Assembly (NCBI RefSeq): GCF_963576615.1
Contig: NC_088712.1
Location: 8,624,541-8,688,540 of the forward strand
Length of the DNA stretch: 64,000 nt
Reading direction: 5' to 3'
From: Watersipora subatra
Lineage: Eukaryota > Bryozoa > Gymnolaemata > Cheilostomatida > Watersiporidae
The notes under the pieces were generated by a model. That model did no database searches, was not told where the DNA came from, and worked only from the letters and a program-made list of their open reading frames with translations. This document shows positions 1 to 11,346 of the stretch, piece by piece (the first letter of the stretch is position 1; each line of letters starts with the position of its first letter). A program made the translations under genes and the position numbers.

Positions 1-1390
1 GTTGAGATAATTGGACTACTACTAAAACAGACTTTTGCAGTTTTAGGTCTGCTAAATAATTCATTGCTGAAAATTGTCTCAATACGGTTTATTACCTACT
101 AACAAATCTATGAGAATTTTGATAGAATTCAAGTAATATTTGATGGAATTAATTGATAAATCAAGCTTGCATTTTACATGTCGTACTGTTTATTCTTTGG
201 TCAACTTTAAAATAGTAAATAATTGCTAATCATTACTGTTAGGTTAGATAGTTACATATCAATAGATATATTACATGTTGTTTTGTAGCTGTTGTTTCAC
301 TCCTGGGGTAATGACAGTTTTCTGCACGAGCCCTCAAGTAACAGAATCGTTGCTGGAAGTGAGCTGTTAGAGTTGAGCACACAATATCATAAGGTTTCTG
401 AACATGATCTCCCAACTAAGCAAAATCAATTCTCTTTCAATTTTTACAAAAAAATGGTTAATCGCAGTATATCAAAATAAAGCTAAACCACAATCATTTG
501 ATGTGTTGTTATTATTTAGAATCGACCCTAAATTTTTCACAAGAATCAACAATTCACACATTAACAAAAACGAAACAGAAATTGAATATATTTTGTAAAT
601 TTGTGAAAAAGGTGCAAAAAAACCCTCATTTTTTTCTATTGTAACAAAACTTACAGGCATGACATAATATAAAATGTGGTAGTCTGAAATACCTCGAATA
701 TAGTTTAGACAAATTTCCGTATTAAAAACAATTAGGTTGCTGTTTGCAGCATTCTCTTTTATTTATCCCAAACTGGATATAAAAACTTTGAAAACTACAA
801 TGTCATGCTGTGTTATGTGAGTGAAAGAAAAAGTAACAGGTTGGTATTTTACTACAAAATTAAAACCTCTCTTTGTAAATTTATTGTGGAAAAGCTTTCA
901 ATAAATGGATTGCAGTTTTGATCTATGATCAACGTTTTAAAATAAGCACTTAGACAAGTCACAATAAAAACTGACCTTAATAATAGTATTACAGTAATGG
1001 GCAGCATACAAGCTAATCATATACTGATTACCAAGAGAACAGGTTAGCATTACACCAGTTAGCTAGAGTTATAATAAGGCTATAGTATGGGTTAGCATAT
1101 GGAACCACTAGCATCGGCCATTGCAGTAGCTATAGCAATATCATGATGATCACAATATGTCAAAGCAAAGGCTCGTGCTATAGGGACGAGTCGAAGCAAA
1201 GGATGTCATTTTAGTGATCAGCAGAATATTATGAGAATCAGAGTTTGAGTGCTAAAGACAAGTATGAGCATATGCTAGCTCTAAAGCGTTAAAGTGAAGT
1301 ATAAAACTACACTCTTAGAATGTTTAAGTAAACCATACATAATGTCGAGTAAAAGTCAAACATCTCAGAGCATCGACAGTTAGAAAATTA
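1..1390. other. Non-coding AT-rich flank, no gene recognised
   Basis: This stretch carries only short open frames without recognisable domains, splice context or signal peptide. No tRNA, rRNA or clear transposon end was seen. It leads directly into the 30-bp minisatellite. The last few dozen bases before 1411 already resemble a decayed repeat unit (CATAGCACA at 1402-1410). Confidence 0.5.
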
Positions 1391-1410
1391 CCATATTGAG
1401 TCATAGCACA

Positions 1411-3510
1411 GATTAGTACTTGTGTGAGAGGCATAGCACAGACTGGCACTTATGTGAGAGTCATATCACAGACTAGCACTTATGTCAGAGCCATAGCACA
1501 GACTAGCACTTATGTGAGGGTCATAGCACAGACTAGCACTTATGTGAGAGTCATAGAAAAGACTACCACTTATGTGAAAGTCATAGAAAAGACTAGCACT
1601 TATGTGAGAGTCATAAAACAGACTAGCATTTATGTGAGAGTCATAGCACAGACTAGCACTTATGTGAGAGTCATAGCACAGACTAGCACTTATGTGAGGG
1701 TCATAGCACAGACTAGCACTTATGTGAGAGTCATAGAAAAGACTACCACTTATGTGAGAGTCATGGAAAAGACTAGCACTTATGTGAGAGTCATAAAACA
1801 GACTAGCATTTATGTGAGAGTCATAGCACAGACTAGCACTTATGTGAGAGTCATAGCACAGACTAGCACTTATGTGAGGGTCATAGCACAGACTAGCACT
1901 TATGTCAGAGCCATAGCACAGACTAGCACTTATGTGAGGGTCATAGCACAGACTAGCACTTATGTGAGAGTCATAGAAAAGACTACCACTTATATGAGAG
2001 TCATAGAAAAGACTAGCACTTATGTGAGAGTCATAAAACAGACTAGCATTTATGTGAGAGTCACAGCACAGACTAGCACTTATGTGAGAGTCATAGCACA
2101 GACTAGCACTTATGTGAGGGTCATAGCACAGACTAGCACTTATGTGAGAGTCATAGAACAGACTAGCATTTATGTGAGAGTCATAGCACAGACTAGCACT
2201 TATGTGAGAGTCATAGCACAGACTAGCACTTATGTGAGAGTCATAGCACAAACTAGCACTTATGTGAGGGTCATACCACAGAGTAGCACCTATGTGAGAG
2301 CCATAGAACAGTCTAGCATTTTTGTGAGGGTCATATAACAGACTAGCACTTATGTGAGGGTCATAGAACAGACTAGCACTTATGTGAAGGTCATAGAACA
2401 GACTAGCATTTATGTGAGGGTCATACCACAGACTAGCACTTATGTAAGAATCATAGCACAGACTAGTACTTATGTGAGAGTCATAGAACAGACTAGCACT
2501 TATGTGAGAGTCATAGCACAGACTAGCACTTATGTGAGGGTCATAGCACAGACTAGCACTTATGTGAGAGTCATAGAAAAGACTACCACTTATGTGAGAG
2601 TCATGGAAAAGACTAGCACTTATGTGAGAGTCATAAAACAGACTAGCATTTATGTGAGAGTCATAGCACAGACTAGCACTTATGTGAGAGTCATAGCACA
2701 GACTAGCACTTATGTGAGGGTCATAGCACAGACTAGCACTTATGTCAGAGCCATAGCACAGACTAGCACTTATGTGAGGGTCATAGCACAGACTAGCACT
2801 TATGTGAGAGTCATAGAAAAGACTAGCACTTATGTGAGAGTCATAAAACAGACTAGCATTTATGTGAGAGTCACAGCACAGACTAGCACTTATGTGAGGG
2901 TCATAGCACAGACTAGCACTTATGTGAGAGTCATAGAACAGACTAGCATTTATGTGAGAGTCATAGCACAGACTAGCACTTATGTGAGAGTCATAGCACA
3001 GACTAGCACTTATGTGAGAGTCATAGCACAAACTAGCACTTATGTGAGGGTCATACCACAGAGTAGCACTTATGTGAGAGCCATAGAACAGTCTAGCATT
3101 TTTGTGAGGGTCATATAACAGACTAGCACTTATGTGAGGGTCATAGAACAGACTAGCACTTATGTGAAGGTCATAGAACAGACTAGCATTTATGTGAGGG
3201 TCATACCACAGACTAGCACTTATGTAAGAGTCATGCCACAGACTAGCACTTATGTGAGAGTCATAGAACAGACTAGCACTTATGTGAGAGTCATAGAACA
3301 GACTAGCACTTATGTGAGAGTCATAGAACAGACTAGCACTTATGTGAGAGTCATAGTACAGACTAGCACTTATGTGAGAGCCATAGCACAGACTAGCACT
3401 TATGTGAGGGTCATAGAACAGACTAGCACTTATGTGAGGGTCATAGAACAGACTAGCACTTATGTGAGAGTCATAGCACAGACTAGCACTTATGTGAGGG
3501 TCATAGAACA
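1411..3510. repeat. 30-bp minisatellite, 70 units in exact register
   Basis: The unit begins GACTAGCACTTATGTGAGAG, followed by a 10-base tail of the type TCATAGCACA. Unit starts fall at 1411, 1441, 1471 and so on without any length change through 3510, giving 2100 bp or exactly 70 units. A decayed 71st unit follows at 3511-3540. Variants differ by a few substitutions: tails GCACA, GAACA, GAAAA or AAACA, and GCATT for GCACT. Because 30 is divisible by 3, the array stays open on both strands: decapeptide repeats on + (of the type TSTYVRVIAQ) and on - (CYDSHISASL, 3031-1466). I see no flanking splice sites or start context, so I treat it as non-coding satellite DNA. Confidence 0.95.
2281..3240. 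repeat. Higher-order duplication inside the 30-bp array
   Basis: Rare variant units recur in order at a fixed offset. The pair at 2281-2340 (GAGTAGCAC then GTCTAGCATTTTTGTG) reappears at 3061-3120, an offset of 780 bp or 26 units. Further left the matching offset is 840 bp (1741 to 2581), then 810 bp (2041 to 2851), then 780 bp from 2101/2881 on. The steps of 30 bp imply that single units were lost after one block was duplicated. Confidence 0.85.
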
Positions 3511-3670
3511 GGCTGCCCTTGTAGTGATGAGGTGAAATAATTGAAACAGTTTCAAAAAGATTATTGCTATTCAGTAACTAATATACTTGTCAGATGGAAA
3601 AAAATAACTTGCAGAATTAAATGTTAAAGATTATATTGAAAGCGAATTTAGGGAACTTACAATTACCTAA

Positions 3671-4121
3671 AGGTTGACTTGCAACAACATTCACATTACA
3701 GTTATTTGGCATCAAAATATTCATTATGTCTTACTCTGTTGTGATGTGAGTGCCAAATATGTAGAAATGTGATTACAAGCTCTTAAAAGCACAAAGACGA
3801 AACGAAAGAAAAACGTAAGAACAACAGACATAGTTATATTGAATGCGTGAAGTATATTTGTGAAAATATTTCGACGTACAAAGTTGCAAGAAAGTGTAAA
3901 CAGAAACCATCTCTCGCAACTATATCACATTTGAGCCGTTTTGGAAAGGGAATCCAAACTACGGCGGTCTTGTGTGGCTGCGATTTTCTGTTCGTTTTTG
4001 AGCTTTTAAGAGCTTGTAATCACCTTTCCACATGTTTTGCACCTACAACACAACAGAGTAAGACATGGTGAATGTTTTCATATCAAATAACGGTAATGTG
4101 AATTTTGTTGCAAGTCAACCT
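3671..4121. mobile_element. TIR element, short member of inverted pair
   Basis: The left end begins AGGTTGACTTGCAAC (3671) and the right end finishes GTTGCAAGTCAACCT (4121). The inverted arms are about 130 bp and share a block ending near TTACAAGCTCTTAAAAGC. The inner part, about 3810-3985, is the reverse complement of 4260-4440 in the neighbouring element, so this copy looks like a deletion derivative lying in the opposite direction. A 74-codon open frame at 3847-4071 lies wholly in the repeat and is not a gene. The flank on the right is TTAA and on the left CTAA, so a TTAA target duplication is possible but unproven. Confidence 0.7.
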
Positions 4122-4125
4122 TTAA

Positions 4126-5002
4126 AGGTTGACTCGCAACAAAATTCACCTTACAGTTATATGGTATCATAAAATTCACCATGTCATACTATTTCGTGTT
4201 GTAGGTGCAAAATATATGGGAATGTGATTACAAGCTCTTAAAAGCTAAAAAACGAACAGTTAATCGCAACCACACGAGACCGCCGTAGTTTGGATTCGCT
4301 TTCCAAAACAGCTCAAATGGAACGTAGTTGTTACAGAAGGGTTTCTGTTTACACTTTCATGCGATCTCATTTGTCGAAATATTTTCACAAAAATACTTCA
4401 CACACTCAATAAAACCATGTCTATTGTTTTTACACATCTATTTCATCATGGTAACGCTGTTACTTTTAGCACTGATATCTTTTAACTTACCGTAAAAAAT
4501 CGTTAAACATTTTAACCTTAGCTCGAAGGAGTACATATCATTGTCTGATAATCATGACGAGCCTGTTAGTTACCTGTGATAATCGAAAAGTGCTGCAAAA
4601 ATTATTTTTCAAAGTATTGGGTCACATGATCAGATTACGACTTGACGATTAGTCCAAACTGAAATAAAACTGTAAAGTAGCGAGCATCTATATTTGATAC
4701 GGGGTCTTCGGTAAAACCCGAAGTGTTTGTCATAAACTAGTGCTACGATAAGTTTTATATTAAGCTTTTTATTGGCCTTTCAATTCACGTGAGAACATCG
4801 CGTGACAAGACAATAACCAAAGTGTAATGAATACGTCAGATAAATAAAGAGATTCCGATCCATGGCGGTTTTTCGTTTTTGAGCTTTTAAGAGCTTGTAA
4901 TCACATTTCCACGTATTTGGCACCTACAACACAACAGAGTAAGACATGGTGAATCTTTTGATATCAAATAACTGTAATGTGAATTTTGTTGCAAGTCAAC
5001 CT
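4126..5002. mobile_element. TIR element, longer member of inverted pair
   Basis: It starts AGGTTGACTCGCAAC (4126), four bases after the previous element, and ends GCAAGTCAACCT (5002). The arms are 4126-4260 and 4867-5002. The interior of about 600 bp has no open frame of note. No transposase is seen, so it is non-autonomous. The superfamily is not assigned. Confidence 0.65.
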
Positions 5003-5500
5003 CAAGCAATGACTATAAAACAGTCTGACAATAGATATATGTGCAATAACTTTTTGTAGTGCACTTCAGCATACATTGTAACAATGAATGCTTACTAGTC
5101 ATTCTATGTAACAACATGTATATAGAACTATACGTGTGTTATTAGGTAGACATCAAGATTAAACTAGCAAACCGTACCGAAGCCAGAAAACCGACAAACC
5201 TGACTAAATACAAACTCATAATATTTTATTGTTTGTTCTGTTGTTAATAATCATTCTGGCTAAAACTAAAAAAGTTCATACTATTGTAAAAACTCGTAAA
5301 AAAAACGTTTACAGTAGTATCATATCTATTGAGCAATTGTTCATCATCATTTCATGACTCACAATGTGCTAGAAAGTTATGATTAGTATCATAAAATTTT
5401 TCATATGCATCACAATCATTTAAGACCTACCAACAAACAAATCATTTCATTTTTTTCGCGATACCATGCTAATAAAGTTTGTTATTATAACGAAGAAATT
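5003..5500. other. AT-rich spacer, nothing recognised
   Basis: I see no open frame with domain content, no repeat ends and no RNA gene here. It separates the inverted-repeat pair from a dispersed repeat copy. Confidence 0.4.
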
Positions 5501-5507
5501 TGATAAA

Positions 5508-5690
5508 GATATTTGAGAATTGTTACAAATGGAAGGCAAATTTTCGGTATAATATCATGCACAAGAGTTAATTTGATTGGTTCACACTGTTACATAAAAA
5601 AAAGCTTTTGTAAACAAAGCCATGTGAATGCTGGAATTCCGGTCAAAAGGAATTCTGATACACCCTACGCCAGCTATGGCAAAATGGTGG
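5508..5690 (+). repeat. Dispersed repeat, copy 1 (second copy at 60145)
   Basis: The segment with ATTACAAATGGAAG-type text, TTAATTTGA.TGGTT, AGCTTTTGTAAACA.AG and GAATGC.GGAAT aligns in order with 60145-60320. The 81-codon open frame at 5513-5758 lies mainly in this repeat and is not taken as a gene. The family is unknown. Confidence 0.55.
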
Positions 5691-5759
5691 AGCTAGACCC
5701 AGATGCGGATCTCCATAGTATTTTTGGGAATCTTTTAAATTGGCTGTCAAATATATAGT

Positions 5760-7364
5760 TGAAGTAATTTTTTAATAGTTTGCTGTCAAAAAGATTTTTG
5801 TAAACTTTTCATAGAATTTTTGTAAATTTATTGTTTTCAACAATAAACTTTGTGAAAACCAATAATATAAAATGACTCACAAATACTCCTACTGATGAAC
5901 TTTAAGAGTTGCTACAAGTAGCAAAAATCTAGGTTTTGATAGTACTGTAAAGTCAAAGCTCGCTCATATCATTTTTTTGACTGATATCACACCTATTTAT
6001 TACAACATATTCATACAGTGATTTTTAGTCAAAATATGTATATAAATAAAGTATTTTAAAATTGTATTTGACGCTTTGTTTTAAACTGTACACAAATAAT
6101 TACATGTTTATATATGATATGAAAGAAAAATGTGCATTTTCAGGACGTTGTGTATCTTTAATCGGTCAGATTTGGCTGCAGCGGATCAAGACCAATATCA
6201 TTTAACCTTCATTGTCCTACGCTATGCCATAAAACTGATTGTTCGAGTTCAAAGGGTTAAATTAATTAATAACAGCAACTAAGTTTAAGCAACTGTGATA
6301 TCTCATTTCCTACAGTACACAAGAATAATAAATAAACACCTTAATATTAACAAATATGAAATCTGCTCAGTGGCAGTTTAAGACTCACTACGGTGCATAT
6401 TAACAACCTAACCACAGATCTTTCAAAAGTGTTAGCCTTAGACGCTTGATAAAGTACCTGCCACTCTACCGTAAACTAGCACTTGTAGATAATGAATTTG
6501 GGATACAAATCTTATTTCACGTTATCTTGAAAATCTGCTAACAATAATATAATAAAATATGCTGGTCACTAAACAAACAAAAATATGTAAACAAACCAAC
6601 ATTTGAGTGACATTATCTACAACATTGGCTAGACAAGTATGTACATGGATATTTAAACAGAGTGATATCCTTTGAGCAAACGAAACAGCCTGTATTTGTA
6701 ATATGTAACTATATAATGTGTATTGTGTTCTACTGGGTGAAATAGGTTTAATTTTACATACTAAATGGTGATACCAGCTGTCAGAAGTAACGTATTTACT
6801 ATTTATTACAGTTATGTTGTATATATTAATTCTGTCTAGTCTGATCCCGGATGTTTTGGTACGCAGTTATGCTTTCATCTCTCTCATCCTGGAATAATCG
6901 GGATACCAAGTTGGTGCGGCTTACACATAGTCTAATAACTGTCTGGTAATGACATAAGAAAAATAATTATTTTACTCCTATGATAGGTCTCTTTAGGAAT
7001 TTAACCTTAGGTTCTACAGTATGGGTCTGTATGGCTCTACACTCTTTTTATTCACATTTTAAAAAGCACCAGGCTGCGAGCCGTTTTCAGTCATTTGTTT
7101 GGCTATTAGTAAATATGAAAAGTTGATATTAATTTGCCTCTAGCATTGCTATTTGCTATGGTGATGAAACTTTTTCAGTTGATGGCAGATATAAAGATCG
7201 AGACATTTTGTATGATCATTCAAAAGAACAAGGTTATTACAAATCCTAGTGACTAATGGATATGAAATAATTTAGCTGACCACAATATTTTTATATCTTT
7301 TCCAAAATAAAACCAAAACTGTCATTCGAGTAAAAGAGATTGCAAGATTTATAGCCAGTTACAG
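5760..7364. other. Non-coding spacer
   Basis: It is AT-rich with only short open frames. I recognised no domain, RNA gene or transposon terminus. Confidence 0.4.
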
Positions 7365-7664
7365 TTAGATTGATGATTTATTCTCTGTATATGTATTTTC
7401 GTCTGTCAAATTACTCCCGTATTTGTTTTTATGAGGTAGGAATAACAACCCGCCCATGGAACTAGGAGTAGTAGTTGTCATATTATTAGTAAAATCAGCT
7501 GCAAGCGGGAAACCAGAAATAAAACGATCCCTTACATTTATCATTGCATTTAGGAGAGGGTGTAGATACGTTAGGACTGGCTGACCATGGACCAACAGCC
7601 TCAAAAGGATCATGATAGCGATCAAGACATGGACATAGACATAGCACACACATAGTACCGAAGC
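7365..7664 (-). CDS. Candidate exon, unrecognised product
   Basis: A long open frame on the - strand (94 codons to the stop at 7365) begins with a hydrophobic stretch resembling a signal peptide, has several N-glycosylation-type sequons (NMT, NLT, NKS) and ends ENKSSI. It has no proper ATG at the left end: the first codon of the open stretch is GTG and the first internal ATG is near 7613. The frame is open through an upstream CGCCCAG at about 7665, which could be a splice acceptor. If joined to the upstream open frame at 7890-8052 the splice phase would instead select another frame, with a Cys-rich start and a stop near 7495. The two readings conflict, so I assign no function; this may be chance. 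Confidence 0.2.
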   Translation of the reverse strand, partial: ASVLCVCYVYVHVLIAIMILLRLLVHGQPVLTYLHPLLNAMINVRDRFISGFPLAADFTNNMTTTTPSSMGGLLFLPHKNKYGSNLTDENTYTENKSSI

Positions 7665-7889
7665 ATACTGGGCGTGATTTGCGATTAATGACTTTGCCTA
7701 AATGTGTTTACTTGTAAATCTGAGAATAGGTCAATAAGTAAAATTACTAATTTTAATCTTTTAACACCGCTGTCAATAATGTCAGGTAAGATGGGATAAC
7801 TCTGCTAACTGTTCAATTGCAGTTGTTGTGCTAATCTTGCTATATCTCTTAATGTAAAGATATTTTGCAGTGACTTTTTATGAGCTTAC

Positions 7890-8052
7890 TTAAAACACAA
7901 TTACGCAGTATCTGATAAAATTTCATTGTGATGTCACATTTTGAACAATCATACCACTCTTGCCAAGCTTTGCATACATGAAGCTCAGTACGAAGTCTCA
8001 TGTCATATTCGTGATTTTGTGTAGGGTTCAGAAAACATTGATAATTAAACAT
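7890..8052 (-). CDS. Candidate first exon, unrecognised product
   Basis: On the - strand an ATG at 8052 opens a frame of 67 codons to a stop at 7849, with a motif-like stretch HVCKAWQEWYDCSKCD. A good donor (GTAAGC) occurs at 7889, so the exon would end at 7890 in phase 1. I do not recognise the protein. The evidence is only a start codon, an unusual non-repeat composition and a consensus donor. Confidence 0.2.
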
Positions 8053-9349
8053 GCATTAGAATCTTGTCGGAAAATATGTCAGTTTTCTAATGCAAAAAAC
8101 TAGAGCAAAGTCTAACAATCCTGGACCAAGTCATCACAGTTTTAATGCATATCTGGGTTGATATTGAAATTGCATGAAAAAATCAATTATTTATAGCAGG
8201 ACAGTCCATCCATTCATAGCACCGGTAGAAAGGGTTATAGCATTTGTGGTGAACACACCGGTTGCTTGGATGTAATTACAAAATCAAGCGCTGTCAAGTA
8301 CTACACTATAGAGTACAGAACTGAATTCATTACAAGCTAGCTTAAAAGTTTTCTATCAGAGCTTTTGTTGTCTTTGTGCAATGATCCGTAGCTAGCCTAG
8401 GCTCATTTATCTTGCACATGTAATCTGACAGAGTCCGAAGTGTATTAGTCTCTAAGGCTAATTCAATAAATCATTATCAAAGCAGTTTCATTTCATACGT
8501 ATGTTCCGCTGCTACTAGAAAGAAGCTAACGCAACTAAACTGTGCTGGTGAGTAAAGTTATTTTTAACTTATATCATAAACCATTGTACAAATTATAAAG
8601 ATAGAAATACTCAATACTTAAAGAAACTGCTGCCTAGGTGTTAATGCAATGAAAGACTACTGGCAGTGCATAGAAATTAGTTGTGAGTTTGTCTAACAAA
8701 TATTCTGGAGCCGTTGTTTATTTGGATCTTATGCAATGAGTTGACAAAGCAACAATAGTGTTTCCAGTTATGAAGCTCTAGCGTTAAATCGTAATGCTTT
8801 AGGTTGTAACACGAAAGAGATCATTAATTCTGAAGCTTTAAGTGAGTAATCAGACTTTAAACATTTCTGCTTAAATTTATAAAAAGTAAATAATGTGAGA
8901 CTACTATTCTCTGATTAGTAAGTCAAATATGTAATGCTTATAATATAGTTGCCAGCTCCAATGTGAAAGATGGTTTATAAGAGGTAATTAAAATGATAAA
9001 AACTTTAAAGAAAGCATAATGAGCTACAAACTAATTTATCAAAGCCTGTACTGTTTAATGTAATGTTCACATATGAAGTAATGGCTTTGATTGTACTGAG
9101 CAGACTGATGATAGTTTGCAATTAGCCCCTTTTCTAGAGTAAATAAATGTGTATAGTATTTAAACTAACAATTGTGATGCATAGTTTCTCTTCTTAGACG
9201 CCAACTTCTGCAGTCAAACTTCGAGATAGAAAGATCTGCCTCACAGTTTTGTCAAAACTGTCTTCGGCTGATACAATTGACATATTTTCAATGTACTCAG
9301 ATTGTTGACAATCTATTTGGCAGTGATTACATATAGGCCTACTGTAGCA
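8053..9349. other. Non-coding spacer
   Basis: No supported gene or element end was found between the - strand candidate exons and the TTAA-flanked transposon at 9354. Confidence 0.4.
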
Positions 9350-9353
9350 TTAA

Positions 9354-11342
9354 AGATGTAGTTGCGTCAAAAATGAAATTAGGACCCATAAAAGGCTAAA
9401 AAATCAGCTACAATTTGATGCCATTTTTGTCTTTGTAGACTAACCCTGTCCAGAGATAAATGCGTTTGAATGAGGCCCTCTTTTAAAAAGCTCACGTTCC
9501 AGCGGGGACCAATTTCGTGACGTCACTAGCTTGTTTTCTGAAACGAAACCACGAGCGATAAATATGAGGTCGCTTCGTTAGCCAATCACGATCGCGAAAT
9601 TTTTATATAAACTGTAATAAATGTTATCACTCGTAAAACGCGTTGTCTGTGATCTCGAAGATTCTCATCGCTAGAGAATTCATGCTCATCGTTACTGATT
9701 CAACGCGTTTCAACAATTACTAAGTTATACATAGTTTTAAAATGGCTTCAAGTTCGAGCGACCGCTACTCAGAGTTATCTGAGCAACGTTTAGTAAAAGA
9801 TTAGAGTAGACAGCCTATGGCCAAAGCTGACAGGCGTCAGCAGCGTTTTGCTGCAGAAGAAGACAGAATGGAGGTAAATTAACTTAGAGTCTTCTATACT
9901 TTAGTAAATGTAATATATTTTATAGTCATAAATACATATACTAATTAATAAAATGATAATTCTTTGCTATCTCCAATCATCGTTTCATAGCTTATCTGCC
10001 GTTTTAACTAGCTATATTTTTTTCGAATTTTCTTTGGTAAATTAGAGTCATGATTACAAATTATTTTCACACGTAGGAAGTGGGTAAAATCGATTGATCA
10101 TTGCAAATCTTTAATTTCCAGAACCAAAGCTTCGAATCGTTGGCTTGGCGTACTTGTGCCTTTATTAAATGTTTATTCGTTTTTAAAATTACACTCGCAA
10201 TCTATTTAACTCCCAATTTGGAAGCTGTCAATAGATACGCTTTAGAATGACATATCTATGAATGACATATTTATTGCATCTACTTTGTTTACATTTACTT
10301 GTTTTACTGATTACAGAATGTTTATGTCGTCCCACCAGCCGAAGAAGCTTTGTCAGTGTGGAAACTGCTATAAAGGAGAAAGCAAGACTTGAATGCGTGC
10401 TGGATGATGTTTTGTTTGAGTTTGTTGCAGTAAATGAATTTGTCTTATTGTATCAGCTAATACTATGTGAGTGGCCACGACTTGATGAATATTTTTAATA
10501 AAAGCTTTATGCCGAGATGAAAATATTTTTGCTTGTAAAAATTATATAATAAAATAATATTGTTGAAGATAATGCAAAACATGATTTGCAGAATATTGTA
10601 GTGAATCGGATATGGTATATGGGTGTCCGCAGAACTGGAGAATGTGAGTTCAAATCCAGTTTGCAGCAGACTTCTCATCCTTAAAACTCTATCCCTGTCT
10701 ATATTCTTTTCAAAGAGGTGGCTTGCTAGTAGTAAGAAACTAGTAAGAAACTAGTACGTAGGCAATAGGTAATAGGCGACATAATGTGGGCGCGGCTTAT
10801 GGGAGGCTGTATATCGATTATATGGGTAGCTGCAGAACTGTGCTGATACAAAGACCGCGTTCTACATAAAGTGACTAGACAGAATTACCGTAGACCGGTA
10901 GAATTGGTAGTCGGTACCCAAATGTTTACACAACATTTGGAGAAAGTGAGTAGAACAAACTTTCAATTTTCGTTATTTGAGGCCTTTTAAACATTCATAA
11001 TAATGCATCTGTAGCAGGATTTAAAATTTTATTCTAGCCAACACGAGCAAATACAAAATAAGATATATGCCAATAGAGCCGCGTAAGACTAGACTTTTAT
11101 CGCAAATAGCCGATGTGAATACGAGAGATAGAGAGAGGTTGCCAAACGCGTGACATCATTTTTGGCGAGGCTGGGCACGTTTTTGTGGCCTGAGCGTTTT
11201 TACGGTGATCAGATTTTTTCGGTTTTAATCTTCAAATATCTTGGCAATGCGATCGCGTAACACAACAAACAACATATCAACTGATAGAGAAAAAAAAATG
11301 CTTTCTTTTAAGATCAACTTAAATTTTGACGCAACTACATCT
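9354..11342 (+). mobile_element. TTAA-flanked TIR transposon, decayed
   Basis: It is bounded by perfect 19-bp inverted repeats, AGATGTAGTTGCGTCAAAA at 9354 and its complement ending at 11342. TTAA stands on both sides (9350-9353 and 11343-11346), which fits a TTAA target duplication. The right ~400 bp matches 18765-19108 and, reversed, 31452-31955 and 32105-32600. The left ~900 bp matches, reversed, about 33480-34452. It carries the remains of a two-exon open frame (separate entry). The TIR does not look like a classical piggyBac CCC end, so the superfamily is left open. Confidence 0.8.
9742..10498 (+). pseudogene. Transposon-borne decayed frame, possible P2X7-type Cys domain
   Basis: The first part starts with an ATG at 9742 (MASSSSDRYSELSEQRLVKD, then an in-frame stop) and continues in frame as RRQQRFAAEEDRME before a GTAAAT donor at 9874. 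The second copy of the element (32105-34452, - strand) keeps RRQQRYAAEED and the same donor, so this was a real coding exon. A second segment near 10318-10400, after a TTACAG acceptor, reads LCQCGNC in one frame and ECVLDD in another. The other copy gives CRCGNC followed out of frame by VCC. The CxCGNC...ECxCC arrangement resembles the cytoplasmic zinc/ballast domain of P2X7-like proteins, which is often found in invertebrate repeat-borne genes. Stops and frameshifts make this copy dead. The family call is tentative. Confidence 0.4.
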
Positions 11343-11346
11343 TTAA

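Noticed and set aside
1411..3510. CRISPR-like array
   Set aside because: Units are directly adjacent without spacers, and the window is eukaryotic.
1424..3535. Long + strand open frames (304, 254, 133 codons) in the minisatellite
   Set aside because: They follow from a stop-free 30-bp unit, start at ATGs formed by chance, and have no splice or promoter context.
3847..4071. 74-codon open frame
   Set aside because: It lies entirely inside the TIR element; its reverse complement recurs in the adjacent copy.
5513..5758. 81-codon open frame
   Set aside because: Largely within a dispersed repeat with a second copy at 60145; no domain.
10600..10680. tRNA-like B box (GAGTTCAAATCCAG)
   Set aside because: No A box or cloverleaf could be drawn around it; it lies inside a decayed transposon.
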